A DNA stretch of 64,000 bases from CAWIVH01 sp963839475 (lineage in GTDB: Bacteria > Acidobacteriota > UBA6911): contig CAWIVH010000008.1 in the NCBI GenBank assembly GCA_963839475.1, forward strand, positions 1 through 64,000. Direction: 5' to 3'. Of the stretch, positions 45,604 through 55,752 are shown one piece after another (positions within the stretch are counted from its first letter, which is position 1; the number at the start of each line of letters is the position of its first letter). The position numbers and the translations under genes are program-made. A model generated the notes under the pieces. That model saw only the letters and a list, made by a program, of their open reading frames with translations. It was not told the origin of the DNA and searched no databases.

Positions 45604-46788
45604 TCATTGAATCGGGATTGAAACAAGCTTCCCCTCGGGAAACATGATGTTGAGACCGGCTGCTGCAAAGGGTGAGCTGGAGGCAAGGACTACAGAGCCC
45701 TGAAACGTCTCCCTTGACGGTACGATTAGGGTTGGCGCTGATTGACCGAGCGCCATTTGCCAGAGGAGTCTGCTGATCCGCTCAAGTGGCCGGATCCTGA
45801 TTTCGAAATTGCTTGGTACCCCAAGCTTGGCATTCTCTCCCGATGCTGCATGGATCGTGACTTTCACGGTGAGGGGCTCCGTTGATGAGGGATTGACGAG
45901 GGCAAGCGCCGTCTGGCGGTAGGAGTTCAACGTGACTGGCAACCGAAAGGCCAAGGCCGGAGCTATTGCTGCAACTTGAGTGCTCGAGAGTTTTTCGCTC
46001 GAGGGACGGTTGCAGACGAGCAGGCAGGGTGCGGGAGGCGCCGATACCAGGGTAATTTCTGTGGATGCCAAGATTGGGGCGGATCCCTGCCAGCGAAGGC
46101 TGGCCCATCCGTCATGGAAAAGCAAATCAGGAGAAGTGAACTGCAGATATTCTGCATTCGGATCGAGGCTGACCGTCATTTTGGACGGCGGCGGCGCCAG
46201 GGGCGAGCAAAAAACGCCCCCGGGAGCACCATTGTTTCCATAAACCTGTAGCGTAGCGCCGAGATTTTCGGCCGTGGTGTTCAGGACGGTGAAAATGGTC
46301 TGATAATGAAGCTTTTCAGCAGAGGCCCCGTTGACGACAATCGGAAAAATGACTTCCCGGCTCGAAGAGGCAGGCTCCACCACGAAGCTCGTCCGCAGAA
46401 TGTCGACACTGGCTGTGGCACCCTGCGCGTAATGCACGGCAACGAGATCATAATTGCCGGCAGGAAGCCTGCCGATGCTTCCTGCAAGCGACCAGGGCAT
46501 GAGAGATTGAGTACAAATTATCCCGGGATTCGAGGTTTCAATCCGCACCACTGCCTGTTCGATGAGAACCTTGGGGGATTGAGGCACGCATCCATCCCTC
46601 CATACCCCACTGAGCGTGAAAGTGATTTCGTCGCCGGCCGCCGGCTTCTGGGGGTTGAGAGCGATCTGGCTGCTCAAGCCCTGCGCGTGGAGGGGATCAG
46701 GGGCCGCACCAGACAGCAGGAGGAAAAGAGCGGTGAAAACGATGTGAGCCCAGAGGGATCCGTGACTTGAAAATAATTCCCTTTTCAT
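45604..46788 (-). CDS. exported beta-rich repeat protein of unknown function
   Basis: A 394-residue protein with a signal peptide (HIVFTALFLLLSGAAPDPLHA). The mature part is built of beta domains. One region (YRQTALALVNPSSTEPLTVKVTI...RIRPLERISRLLW) is clearly related to the repeats of the 48017-51034 gene (TGLALVNPSS...LGPREHIARFL). I do not know its role; surface or extracellular display is likely. The ATG at 46788 overlaps the stop of the Lnt-like fragment as ATGA, with GAGAGG upstream, so it belongs to the same operon. Confidence 0.75.
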   Translation of the reverse strand: MKRELFSSHGSLWAHIVFTALFLLLSGAAPDPLHAQGLSSQIALNPQKPAAGDEITFTLSGVWRDGCVPQSPKVLIEQAVVRIETSNPGIICTQSLMPWSLAGSIGRLPAGNYDLVAVHYAQGATASVDILRTSFVVEPASSSREVIFPIVVNGASAEKLHYQTIFTVLNTTAENLGATLQVYGNNGAPGGVFCSPLAPPPSKMTVSLDPNAEYLQFTSPDLLFHDGWASLRWQGSAPILASTEITLVSAPPAPCLLVCNRPSSEKLSSTQVAAIAPALAFRLPVTLNSYRQTALALVNPSSTEPLTVKVTIHAASGENAKLGVPSNFEIRIRPLERISRLLWQMALGQSAPTLIVPSRETFQGSVVLASSSPFAAAGLNIMFPEGKLVSIPIQ

Positions 46789-47165
46789 GGCGCGCCTCTC
46801 CATGATTTTATACCGAGGCAGGGTGCTCTTTTGATCGAGAAAAGCAACCGTGGCCAGGACAGGCGGCCGAACTCCATAAGTGTCCCTGGATTCCAATATA
46901 AAATGCACGGGTTTGCCGCGGTTCCGGCACACAGACCGGGAAGTGGTCGTGCCCAGCCGCTGGCGCCGCGGGCTGCCCATAAGATGGGGAGCAACCCTAC
47001 CCAGGCGATTATGGGCAGATCAAAAGGAGGAAAACCGAGAACGATCCCGGCTCCTCCCGCGATTGCGGCAGCATAATGCCAGAGCCATCGAGCAAGCCGC
47101 CTGCCCTTCGCTGGTTGGGCAGTAGCGAAGAAAGCTCCAGAAGAGGCTGGAGATTCATCTGTCAT
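46785..47165 (-). CDS. N-terminal remnant of apolipoprotein N-acyltransferase (Lnt-like), 126 residues
   Basis: Residues about 30-100 read like the start of Lnt: a helix AGGAGIVLGFPPFDLPIIAWVGLLPILWAARG followed by LCAGTAANPCILYWNPGTL. Full Lnt is about 500 residues with a nitrilase domain carrying the catalytic triad, all absent here. Both ends overlap neighbours by ATGA: its ATG overlaps the 47162 stop and its stop overlaps the 46788 start. So it is translated as part of an operon, or is a remnant kept for coupling. It cannot be an active acyltransferase. Confidence 0.6.
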   Translation of the reverse strand: MTDESPASSGAFFATAQPAKGRRLARWLWHYAAAIAGGAGIVLGFPPFDLPIIAWVGLLPILWAARGASGWARPLPGLCAGTAANPCILYWNPGTLMEFGRLSWPRLLFSIKRAPCLGIKSWRGAP

Positions 47166-47986
47166 GGAGAATCGGTGATCCACTCTGCGGCAACCGAGAA
47201 TCGCCTCCGGATCGTTCGATCCTTAGCTGTGGCAACTACTTCAACGGTCCACCCCATTCTGTCCGGCGTGCCCGACTGGAGGGTGAAAGCCTGGTCCAGA
47301 GAGATTTTGGCTTGGCGGCCATCGGAAGTCGGCGTAATCGCAACGGTCGGCGGTTGGCTGGGCACAGTCGTTCTCTCTTGAATAACTTTGCCCAGAAGAT
47401 CCCTTGTGCTCCAGGTAACTCTGCCGACGGCTGAGGCCGTATATTGGTAAGGCTCGGTTGTTGGGTCATTTGTCACTGAAACAGTGCCTTCCGTGTGAAG
47501 AGCGTAGCTGGAAAAGGATGATGTCAAACTTGACGAAACGTTGGTGAGCTGCAATGTCGCCGGTGTCAGGCGGAGCGTGAGGAGGCCAGTAATATGACCC
47601 TCTTCAGTTTGGGCTGTTACATGAACGGGAACCTCCAAGAATCCATGATCCACAGCGGCGCCTCTGTCAGTCGGAACCGAGTCGGATGCCACAACAGTGA
47701 TCGTTGCTAAACTGGAGTTTACCGTTGGATTAATTGTTATCTGCTTCACAATATCCTGCGGGACGGGATCTACATTCCATGCTGTCGCTAAAGTCGGCAC
47801 ATTGTTGATAAACAGATATACCTGCACGCTGCCTGTCTGCCCGGGCGAGAGCTGCAGCACCCCGGAATTGCTGAAATCAAGACGATTCGAATCCTCTTCG
47901 CCGCATCCCGCTATGAGTATTACGATGAAGGAAATCCCAATAGCCGCTGCGGCCTTAAGCTGATTTCTTTGGTGGTCGCTGCGCAT
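47162..47986 (-). CDS. lipoprotein with beta-sandwich domains, unknown function
   Basis: A 274-residue protein. The signal peptide ends in the lipobox IAGC (ISFIVILIAGCGEE), so the mature protein is lipid-anchored. The rest is rich in Ser/Thr/Val beta strands (GSVQVYLFINNVPTLATAWNVDP, TVEVVATAKDRTIRRRFSVAAEW) like Ig-fold surface proteins. No family is recognised. It lies 30 bases after the broken TIG gene and is coupled by ATGA to the Lnt-like fragment, placing four genes in one minus-strand unit. Confidence 0.72.
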   Translation of the reverse strand: MRSDHQRNQLKAAAAIGISFIVILIAGCGEEDSNRLDFSNSGVLQLSPGQTGSVQVYLFINNVPTLATAWNVDPVPQDIVKQITINPTVNSSLATITVVASDSVPTDRGAAVDHGFLEVPVHVTAQTEEGHITGLLTLRLTPATLQLTNVSSSLTSSFSSYALHTEGTVSVTNDPTTEPYQYTASAVGRVTWSTRDLLGKVIQERTTVPSQPPTVAITPTSDGRQAKISLDQAFTLQSGTPDRMGWTVEVVATAKDRTIRRRFSVAAEWITDSP

Positions 47987-48016
47987 GGATGTTTTCCGCA
48001 ACAAAAAGTGTACGGT

Positions 48017-51000
48017 TCAAGGAATGGTGACTCGAAGACTCGTCCCCGTTCCGGAAATCCCGGCAGGGGCGGATTGAATTTCGGCCGAAAAGCCGTAGGA
48101 TTGACCCGCAACAACGGAGGTCTTGATTGGCAACCCGCTGAGCTGCATCTCACCCCGAACCGGATATCCATACGATAACGGTGTTCTCGATTCAAAGGCT
48201 AGCGAATAAGTCAGGCTAAGGCCTTTGATCGTGCCCGAGATTTTCTGAATCGTCAGAGTTCCATAAGCCGCAGTAGTATCCTTCGGTGCGATGGTTAAAA
48301 CCGCAGTGCCTGTTGCCGACGATTTTACCAGCAGGTCGTATTCCTCGACATCGCTGCTGCCCGTCCCGCCGGTGATTGTGTAAGCCCCAACCTTCTTGCC
48401 CGCGGCCAGACCGGACAAATCGCGATCCACGTTGAACATGTCGATACGGAAGCCCTGCAGGGCAAGTTGTCCTGCACCCTGGTTCAGGATAAAGGTGAAC
48501 GGAAGCTCTGGGCCGGCGCCGGTAGTCTGCAGCCGGAGCGACGGGGCAAAAATGCTTTTCAGGTAGTATGCGTTTCCATAGCCTTTCCCATTATCAACTT
48601 GCACCGTTCCATCTCCAAAGCCGCTCGGGAGGGTAACTGTGAGACTGTTCGCGCTCACCGAAAGAGGATCCCAGGTAAATACACCCCCTTCCGAGGCCAG
48701 GAAGCGGATTTTGGGAGCGCTGCCCAAATTGGATCCGGCCAGCGTCATCACGGTTCCGGTCCGGGCAGTAACGGAGATATGCCGGTTATATTCGCCAACG
48801 ATGAATTCTGGGCAAGGAAAGTGACTGGTTGCACCACCTTCCACTGCATCGGCACACTGTCTTCATCGACCTTGGTCGAAGCAGATCCGAATATGGTGGT
48901 CACGTTAATGTTTCCCGGAGCGGCGGGAGCCACGAAAAGATCGCTGCGGACAAATAGGTCCATATCTAAACCGATGTTGCCATTCCAACTGCCCGGGCTT
49001 AGGTTCTTCGATGTCAACTCCAGAGACAGCCGCCGCCGGCGGTGCCCTGGATTCTTCCCGACAATTGGATCTTGCTGCTACTCGAAACGCCCAAGCTCGA
49101 GGCGGCGGAGCTGAAACCCAAGCCGTCTGTTAAACTCGTCAGGCTTAGCTTGAGAACGCCGCCGGTAAAGGAACCATAGTTGTCGAGCACGAACACACCG
49201 TAGCCGATTTCATCTCCTATCTTGCGGCCGGTGGTTTTCAGGCCCATTTCCGGCGCCGAAACCTTAATGGAAGCGACCGACAAGTCATCCCAGTGTTGAT
49301 GGATGCGCCAGCGAAATGCAGGGGCAGTCCCCGCGAGATTCTGAACCGGTTCGATGATGGATTGAGGAGCAAAGCCGTGAACATGCCGCAGCGTCGGAAC
49401 CGAGGTGAGCTTCTCATCAATAGATCGCAAGGACAGTGGGATGATTGCCGACGTGCCGCCACTGGCAAACGTGATCATTCCTTCGAATTCGTCGATTCCC
49501 GCAACGTTGGGAAACAGTTGCCCGATAAACAGTGCCCGGTGTTCTCTGACTTTCAGATTGAAGCTGGTGGTGGCCTTTGAAACACCGGATTTGTCGAGAA
49601 GGCTCATGGAGACGTAGGCGCTCTGATTGTCTTCGCTCGGATTTGCGATGGCGATGCCGGTGTCAAAGAAACGAAGCCCGTCGGTGATCAAATTGAAACG
49701 TGTGGTTGGAGTCGCGGAAGATACTCCCACCTCCGTCAGCAGGGAGCCCGTGTCGCTGAAGACCTGGAACATGGCGGACCCACTGATCGGCTGATCCATT
49801 TTCACCCTTGCCCACCCGACACGAGCGGCGCCGGCGCCGCTTGTAACCAGGCGTTTCACGCCGCCGCTGCTCAGATTGTAGTCAAAGGTCGCGGCCGTTT
49901 TTCCTTCGATGGTGACGTTCATCGGCGTGGTATCCGAGTTGAAGAATTCCACGGTTGCGTTGGCGGCTTTGCCGGTATTGTTGAAAAGAAAAATGCTGGT
50001 GGTGTAGCGCAACTTGTTGAGCAGGCCGTCGGCCACCTGGGGAAAGTAAAGCCGATTTCTGAAAGTACCCGCGGGTGGGGGAATCACCATCGGAAGGGTC
50101 GTCATTTGATCGCCGGTGATTCGCAGTGTAATACCGCCGAATTTCCGGTTGTCTACCGAGCTGATCACCATGGACCCTTCGAACTCCTCAATGCCGGCGA
50201 TTTTCGGATAAAACTCGGTCAAAAATCGGGCTATGTGCTCGCGAGGCCCCAGTCTCAAATTCATTTCGCTGATTTTCTTGCCTGTCGGGTCCATCAACTC
50301 CAGGAGCAGATTGTTGGGATCAACCGAGCTCGGATTCACCAGTGCCAGGCCGGTATTGGTACTCGGACCCAGGGTGTCGGAGAAGATGGTGAATTTCGTC
50401 GCTCCAATCGACTCAGAAATCCCGACATCGCCATATACCCTGCCGGAGGCATCGCGAATTTCGAAACCTGAGGTGCATTCAAGCGGCTGATCCGACAGGA
50501 TAAGTGCCCACCCGACCTTCAGGTCCCCATCGCCCTTCGTTCGAAAGCGGCCCTGGGAGCCCTTGGCAAGTGAAAAGGGGAATGCGGATGCGAAGGTTCC
50601 GTTCAGAGTGAGGCTGAGAGGGTTCCCGGAGTTGTCATACAGTTCGATCTGTCCCGTAACGTCATAAATGGAATCATTCACAATCACAAACGTGGTTTGA
50701 TAGAAGCGATTGGAGCCCGCGAGCGTGCCGTCAGCGATTTGGGAAAATATCGTCCGGCCGCCCTGCCCGTGGCTGCATAGCCCGCCGGAAGCGCAAAATT
50801 CCTTCGCGACGGAGGCCGGATCGCCGGGTTCTGTTGAGGCAGTCCAAGATCGGGTACCGGCAAACCTGCTTTCGCCATGCGAGCAAGGAGATGCGAGAAA
50901 AGGGTCGGTAGCGTTCCTGCAAGAAGCCTTGCAGGGATCGGGAAATGGATCGCGGCGTTGACCGCGTTAGCTATCAGGGCGAATCCGAAAAGAAGTACGC

Positions 51001-51034
51001 CAAATATCAGGAAGAGTTTCCGAATGGCAAGCAT
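48017..51034 (-). pseudogene. large exported TIG/beta-repeat protein broken by three single-base shifts
   Basis: Four open segments in shifting frames join into one protein of about 1000 residues. Segment 1 starts at ATG 51034 (AGGAG eight bases upstream) with a signal peptide (LFLIFGVLLFGFALIANAVNA). It shifts near 50741 (RYFP then QIADGTLAG), again near 49030 in a GCC/GGC run, and again near 48772 (ANITGISP then TARTGTVMTLAGSNLG, an IPT/TIG domain). Each shift is repaired by adding one base. Two or more about 200-residue repeats share TGLALVNPS and HIARFLTEFYPKIAGIEEFEG motifs. It is either a decayed gene or has short homopolymer assembly errors. Confidence 0.7.
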
Positions 51035-51232
51035 AAGCATGGCTCCTGCATTTGCCTGGAAATATGAGAGCATCCTAAGCTAAATGAGTTGAATGCTGCA
51101 AGCTAGATATGAGTGTATGTGGTGATCCACCTTGCCAAACGGTGCGGCAGGGAGACGCCTGGACACTTTCTTTAGAGAGCGCCATCGCAAGTTGAAATAG
51201 AAACCTGCAAAGATCTCCATGCCGTTCTGCCC

Positions 51233-51592
51233 TTGTTCAGGTCAGGAGCTATCCAAATTCCACTATACGCGGCGGTTCGGGGAGGCTGGCGCATTGACGA
51301 CCTCGCCGCTGTTGAGAGCGACCCTAGTCCGCGCCCCTCTTATTACCGTCGGGTTGTGATCGACGCTGGTAATGACTTGCGCAAATCGGTACTGGGAACC
51401 CTGTTGTACTTTTCCGAAGATGGCGGCAAAACCTTCGCTCAGAGCCGCGGCCAGCGCATCCACAGCGATTGTCGCGCCCTGTGGATCCATCCCGCCAATT
51501 CAGAACCCATGATAGCCGACACTGACGGGGGCATTCATTGGACCTATAATTCCGGCAGCGCCGGCGGCGGAGTGCGTCCGAGGGAATGCTGA
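51233..51592 (+). pseudogene. fragment of a sortilin/BNR-repeat beta-propeller protein
   Basis: A 119-codon frame. PRPSYYRRVVIDAGNDLRK, LGTLLYFSEDGGKTF with a BNR/Asp-box-like SEDGGKTF, and IHSDCRALWIHPANSEPMIADTDGGIHWTYNSG match the repeat grammar of bacterial sortilin-like exported beta-propellers, which normally exceed 700 residues. Start and end are truncated and there is no signal peptide or ribosome binding site. It is gene debris. Confidence 0.65.
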
Positions 51593-51660
51593 TCCGCTCA
51601 AGCGGCCGAATCCATTCCCACCCGATGTGAAGGGCTGCCCGCCTCCACAGTAATTATCAC

Positions 51661-51777
51661 GCCTTGTGGACCAATCCCGCCAATTCGGAACATATAAGAG
51701 ACGGTATCCACAGGGGCACTCATTGGACTTATGCTTCAGGCGGTGCCGGCCGCGGAGGGCGTCCAAGAGAGGACTAA
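51661..51777 (+). repeat. diverged duplicate of the last 117 bp of the sortilin-like fragment
   Basis: This stretch copies 51476-51592 over the same 117 bases including the stop. ALWTNPANSEHIRDGIHRGTHWTY corresponds to ALWIHPANSEPMIADTDGGIHWTY. Copies are 185 bases apart. Between them, on the minus strand, IRPLERIS (about 51585-51610) repeats a motif of the 45604 protein, so the region is a patchwork of fragments. No intact gene lies between 51592 and 51964. Confidence 0.6.
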
Positions 51778-51963
51778 TTCACTTGTTCTCTCGAACCAGT
51801 TGCAGTAGAAGTGTCCGATCGATAACGCGGTGTACTGAAGAGGAGAAGAAAGCCTGCGAACGAACGGGCGGTCACGCATGCAAAGGTTGACTCAGGGCCG
51901 ATTTTCGACTTGTATAAAACATGTTTTTGGGGCTTGTTTTTTTCCGGAGAGGCTGCAGGATCT

Positions 51964-53649
51964 ATGAGATGTACTGGGGCAGAGGCTGTTTGGGAGTGTC
52001 TGATCCGCGAAGGTGTAGAGAGGGTTTGGGCCTATCCCGGGGGGGCAGCACTGCCTTTGTTTGATGCACTGAGCCGGTTCCCTCAGATTCACCATGTGCT
52101 TGTCCGCCATGAGCAGGCCGCAGCTCACGCCGCGGACGGTTATGGGAGAGCCACAGGAAAACCAGGCGTTTGCGTGGTTACATCCGGCCCGGGAGCGACG
52201 AATCTCGTTACCGGCATCGCCACTGCCATGCTGGATTCCGTACCCATGGTGGCGATTACAGCCCAAGTGGCAGACTCGGTCATTGGGACCGATGCCTTCC
52301 AGGAGATCAACATTACAGGGATCACCCTCCCCATCACCAAACATAATTACCTCGTGCGGAGCAGCAAAGATCTGGTGCACGCGCTTCGTGAAGCTTTTTT
52401 TCTTGCGCGTACCGGGCGCCCGGGGCCGGTTCTGGTTGACGTGCCCAAGGACATACTTCTCCGCGAGGGAGATTTCCACTTTCCCGACAAGATCTCGAGA
52501 CCGGGGTACCGCCCGGTGGTTCGATCGGCGCCCTACCAGATCCAGCGCGCAGCCCAGGTATTAACAGGATCCCAGCGACCGGTGATTCTTGCCGGCCACG
52601 GAATTCACATCGCCTCTGCCTGGCAGGAATTGCGCAATTTCGCCGAGCGCCTGGATTCCCCCGTTGTAAGCACCCTGCTTGGATTGAGCGCTCTGCCGGC
52701 GGATCACCCCCTTGGGCTGGGGATGGCAGGGATGCATGGTGTGGCATGGGCCAACCTGGCGACGCAGAACGCCGATTTGTTGATTGCGCTCGGCATGCGA
52801 ATGGATGACCGGTTTACCGGCAGTCTGCCGCATTTTGCGCCGCAGGCGAAGCTGCTTCATGTGGATATCGACCCGGCTGAAATCGGAAAACGAGTGGTCG
52901 CATCGGTTCCGATCGTGGGCGACGTCAAAATCGTCCTGGCTGCCCTGACCGAGGCCATTCCTCAGCAGGATCACCGCGGCTGGCTGGAAAAGGTCCATGA
53001 ATGGCGAGAGAAGCATCCTCTTAGCCGGTCCAGCGAGGGAACCCTGCCTCCTCAGGAGGTTGTCCGCGCTTTGAATGAAGCCACGTCGGGGAACGGCATC
53101 GTGATCAGCGATGTCGGGCAGCACCAGATGTGGGTGGCACAACATTATCAATTCAACCGGCTCAACAGCTTTTTTACGTCGGGCGGATTGGGGACCATGG
53201 GATATTCACTTCCAGCTGCATTGGGAATCCAGACCGCCCACCCCGGGGAACCCGTCTGGGTTGTGGTCGGAGATGGAAGTTTTCAGATGAATATTCAGGA
53301 GTTGGCTACGGTGGTTCAGGAGCGGTTGCCGATCAAAATCATTATCATGGACAATGGCTACCTCGGAATGGTCCGGCAATGGCAGGAACTTTTTCATGGA
53401 GCCCGATATATTGGTACTCCGATCAGCGGCCCGGATTTTGTTCAGCTTGCCGGCAGCTATGGCATCCCCGCAATGCGAATCCACACGGCCACGGAACTCA
53501 AGCGGGCGATGGAGCAGGCCAGATCGACCCACGGTCCATTTCTGCTCGACTGCAAGGTGGACCGGGGAGAGAATGTTTATCCCATGGTTCCTCCGGGAAC
53601 CAGCAATGCGGAATTCGTTGAGGATCCGCGGAGGACTCACGAAAAATGA
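51964..53649 (+). CDS. ilvB: acetolactate synthase large subunit
   Basis: A 561-residue thiamine diphosphate enzyme that makes acetolactate for branched-chain amino acids. The ThDP glutamate is in VLVRHEQAAAHAADGYGRATGKPG, FAD/central domain motifs follow, and the ThDP-binding GDGSFQMNIQEL...DNGYLGMV is complete. I start at 51964, where CAGGA is about six bases upstream; a frame from 51910 adds 18 residues without support. The small subunit gene follows with an ATGA overlap. No ilvC or ilvD adjoins. Confidence 0.95.
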   Translation: MRCTGAEAVWECLIREGVERVWAYPGGAALPLFDALSRFPQIHHVLVRHEQAAAHAADGYGRATGKPGVCVVTSGPGATNLVTGIATAMLDSVPMVAITAQVADSVIGTDAFQEINITGITLPITKHNYLVRSSKDLVHALREAFFLARTGRPGPVLVDVPKDILLREGDFHFPDKISRPGYRPVVRSAPYQIQRAAQVLTGSQRPVILAGHGIHIASAWQELRNFAERLDSPVVSTLLGLSALPADHPLGLGMAGMHGVAWANLATQNADLLIALGMRMDDRFTGSLPHFAPQAKLLHVDIDPAEIGKRVVASVPIVGDVKIVLAALTEAIPQQDHRGWLEKVHEWREKHPLSRSSEGTLPPQEVVRALNEATSGNGIVISDVGQHQMWVAQHYQFNRLNSFFTSGGLGTMGYSLPAALGIQTAHPGEPVWVVVGDGSFQMNIQELATVVQERLPIKIIIMDNGYLGMVRQWQELFHGARYIGTPISGPDFVQLAGSYGIPAMRIHTATELKRAMEQARSTHGPFLLDCKVDRGENVYPMVPPGTSNAEFVEDPRRTHEK

Positions 53650-54182
53650 GACACGTATTGGTGGCGCTGGTGCAGGACGAGCCCGGGATGCTGGCGCGAA
53701 TGGGAAACCTTTTTGCCCGACGCGGATATAATGTTCAAAGTTTCACTGCCGGGTCTTCCGAGCTGCCGGGAATGACACGGGTAACGATCGTGGTTGAAGG
53801 GCCCGGCACCGCACTGGACCAGGTCGCCAAGCAGTTCCGTAAGCTGATCGGCGCTGTAAAAGTAGCCGATGTTACTTCAGATGGCGATCAGCTATCCTAT
53901 GAAATGCTTCTGGTCAAAGTCAGGGTTCACTCCAAAAACAGACAGGAAGTGGTCAGCCTTGCGAACCTCTTCAAAGCACGTATCGTCGATGTTTCCACGA
54001 CCACGCTTGTGCTGGAAGCTACCGGGGAACCGGATAAGCTCGACAAATTCATTCAGGTGCTGAAACCCTTCGGCATCAAGGAACAGGCGCGAACCGGGGC
54101 CGTGTATATGAGCCGTGGCGCAAAAGTTCTGAATCAGCGCCCGGTATCCATAGCCGACCGGAAATACCTCTCTGAAGATTAA
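53646..54182 (+). CDS. ilvN: acetolactate synthase small (regulatory) subunit
   Basis: A 178-residue ACT-domain regulator that binds valine and activates the large subunit. The N-terminal ACT domain reads LVALVQDEPGMLARMGNLFARRGYNVQSF, and the C-terminal ALS_ss_C region includes VHSKNRQEVVSLANLFKARIVDVS. Length is typical of the longer IlvH/IlvN form. Its ATG overlaps the ilvB stop as ATGA, so synthesis is coupled and stoichiometric. Confidence 0.94.
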   Translation: MRHVLVALVQDEPGMLARMGNLFARRGYNVQSFTAGSSELPGMTRVTIVVEGPGTALDQVAKQFRKLIGAVKVADVTSDGDQLSYEMLLVKVRVHSKNRQEVVSLANLFKARIVDVSTTTLVLEATGEPDKLDKFIQVLKPFGIKEQARTGAVYMSRGAKVLNQRPVSIADRKYLSED

Positions 54183-54287
54183 CCTGCCGGACTCCGCTGC
54201 TGCAGTTCCGCATAAATGGTTCTGTTGTGATGTTTCGATCCAGCCGAAATGAAAAGAGAGTCCTTTGAGAAGGGGGAAATATTGACT

Positions 54288-55106
54288 ATGCCGGCAATCA
54301 TCTGTCCCAAATGCGGCCATAGCCAGGCGGATGGGGTTGAATGCCATCGATGCGGTGTCATATTTGAGCGCTGCCGCTCGGCCTCAACCGCCCGGAATCC
54401 CAGATTCCCAGAGCCACGGGTTGCCGGGGCCCCAGCTGGACCAAGTCCGCTACGAAAACTGTACCGGGTCTTCCGATGGGCCTGTCTGGGTTTGTTACTG
54501 ACAGTATTGGTCCTGATTCTCTGGCCGGCCCAGCCGCCCCGGATTCCAGTCAGCCCGGAAGCCATGCAGCGAGCCGAGGTAAAGGTCAGCGAATTTCAAG
54601 CCAGCGCAAGCCGGGGAAGAGCGTCCTCGATCGAGCTTGAGGAAGCCGAAGTAAATGGATGGATTGCGTCCAACCTCGCTTTGAAGAGCTCCACCAGTTC
54701 GATCTCAAGGGATCCTGCTTCTTCGGACGACGCGCGCATGGAGATTGCACGCAAAGCGATGAATCCCGGAACAGCGCCGCTGTCATCGTCGGAAGAGATC
54801 CGGTCCTCGATCAAGGATCTCCGAGTTGAATTAAAGGATGACAGCTTAAGCCTCTATGCTTCTTTCGAAGCTAATGGCATGCCTTTTTCCCTGGAATTGT
54901 CGGGACGATTGGCCGTGCAGGAGGGGTATCTGAGAATGGTCCCTCTCGCCGGAAAACTTGGCTCACTCCCCCTGACCGTTCCGGTTCTTGATGCTGCATT
55001 GAAGCGGATTTTTGAATCACCTGAAAACAGAGAGAAATTCCACCTTCCTCCGCAAATTCGCGATGTCCGAATCCAGAACGGGCGGCTTGTTATTGATTCT
55101 CGATAA
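54288..55106 (+). CDS. zinc-ribbon membrane protein of unknown function
   Basis: A 272-residue protein. An N-terminal zinc ribbon (CPKCGHSQADGVECHRCG) is followed by a basic linker, one membrane helix (CLGLLLTVLVLILWPA, about residues 70-86) and an extracytoplasmic domain with a beta pattern (LRVELKDDSLSLYASFEANGMPFSLELSG). It resembles small sensing or scaffold proteins with a cytosolic ribbon, but no family is recognised. The ATG at 54288 follows GGGGGA; an upstream ATG at 54249 is possible. Confidence 0.68.
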   Translation: MPAIICPKCGHSQADGVECHRCGVIFERCRSASTARNPRFPEPRVAGAPAGPSPLRKLYRVFRWACLGLLLTVLVLILWPAQPPRIPVSPEAMQRAEVKVSEFQASASRGRASSIELEEAEVNGWIASNLALKSSTSSISRDPASSDDARMEIARKAMNPGTAPLSSSEEIRSSIKDLRVELKDDSLSLYASFEANGMPFSLELSGRLAVQEGYLRMVPLAGKLGSLPLTVPVLDAALKRIFESPENREKFHLPPQIRDVRIQNGRLVIDSR

Positions 55107-55154
55107 ATGGAACCCGATCATTGACTCTTCGTGTATACTTAAATTCAGGTAAAT

Positions 55155-55598
55155 ATGAACATGAAATGGCGGAGAATAGCGGCCGTTTTGATTGTGGTGG
55201 GACAGGTATCACTGTTCTTGCCCTCGCCCTCTGCCCTTTGCAATGGCCGTATGCCGGGCTGTTTCATGCAGGAAAAGACCACGGCGGATCATTGTTCCAA
55301 AAGTTCCGTGGCGGTCGAAACCCGTTGCCCCGAGTGCGTTCGGAAGAATGGCGATGATTCCATCGCCAACACTCCCAGTTGCACCTGCTGCTTGCATCAG
55401 AATAATCATTCTGAGGGCACCCCGCCGGAATCGGCGTATGATCCTGCTTCCTCTCGATCGGAACACAGGGCTTCATTGACGCAATCGGGCTCTGCATCCG
55501 AAACCGTGGGGAGATTTCTTGTCCGTACCGGCCGGGACGGAACTTCCGGCTGTAACGAAACCTCGATTCTGCAATTGTTGTCGCTCCTTCGAATTTGA
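55155..55598 (+). CDS. exported cysteine-rich protein of unknown function
   Basis: A 147-residue protein with a signal peptide (RIAAVLIVVGQVSLFLPSPSALC). The mature part has about ten cysteines: CNGRMPGC, DHCSKS, RCPEC and the close cluster CTCCLHQNNH with a histidine, which suggest metal binding. It is first in a plus-strand run that leads to a transporter, so it may be a periplasmic metal or redox component. AGG lies seven bases before the ATG. The assignment to the cluster is inference from position and strand. Confidence 0.6.
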   Translation: MNMKWRRIAAVLIVVGQVSLFLPSPSALCNGRMPGCFMQEKTTADHCSKSSVAVETRCPECVRKNGDDSIANTPSCTCCLHQNNHSEGTPPESAYDPASSRSEHRASLTQSGSASETVGRFLVRTGRDGTSGCNETSILQLLSLLRI

Positions 55599-55752
55599 TT
55601 TCCCATCCATAGCTCTGCCTGGCTCTATTGCCCGGGACAGTATCAATTGATTGTGCCTTTCGCGGCATTTTCGCCGCTGATCCCCTGCAGATAATGTGTG
55701 CAGACGGAGAGCGGCAGAAGATCCGCACTCTATTCGGCGGGGAGGTTAATCC

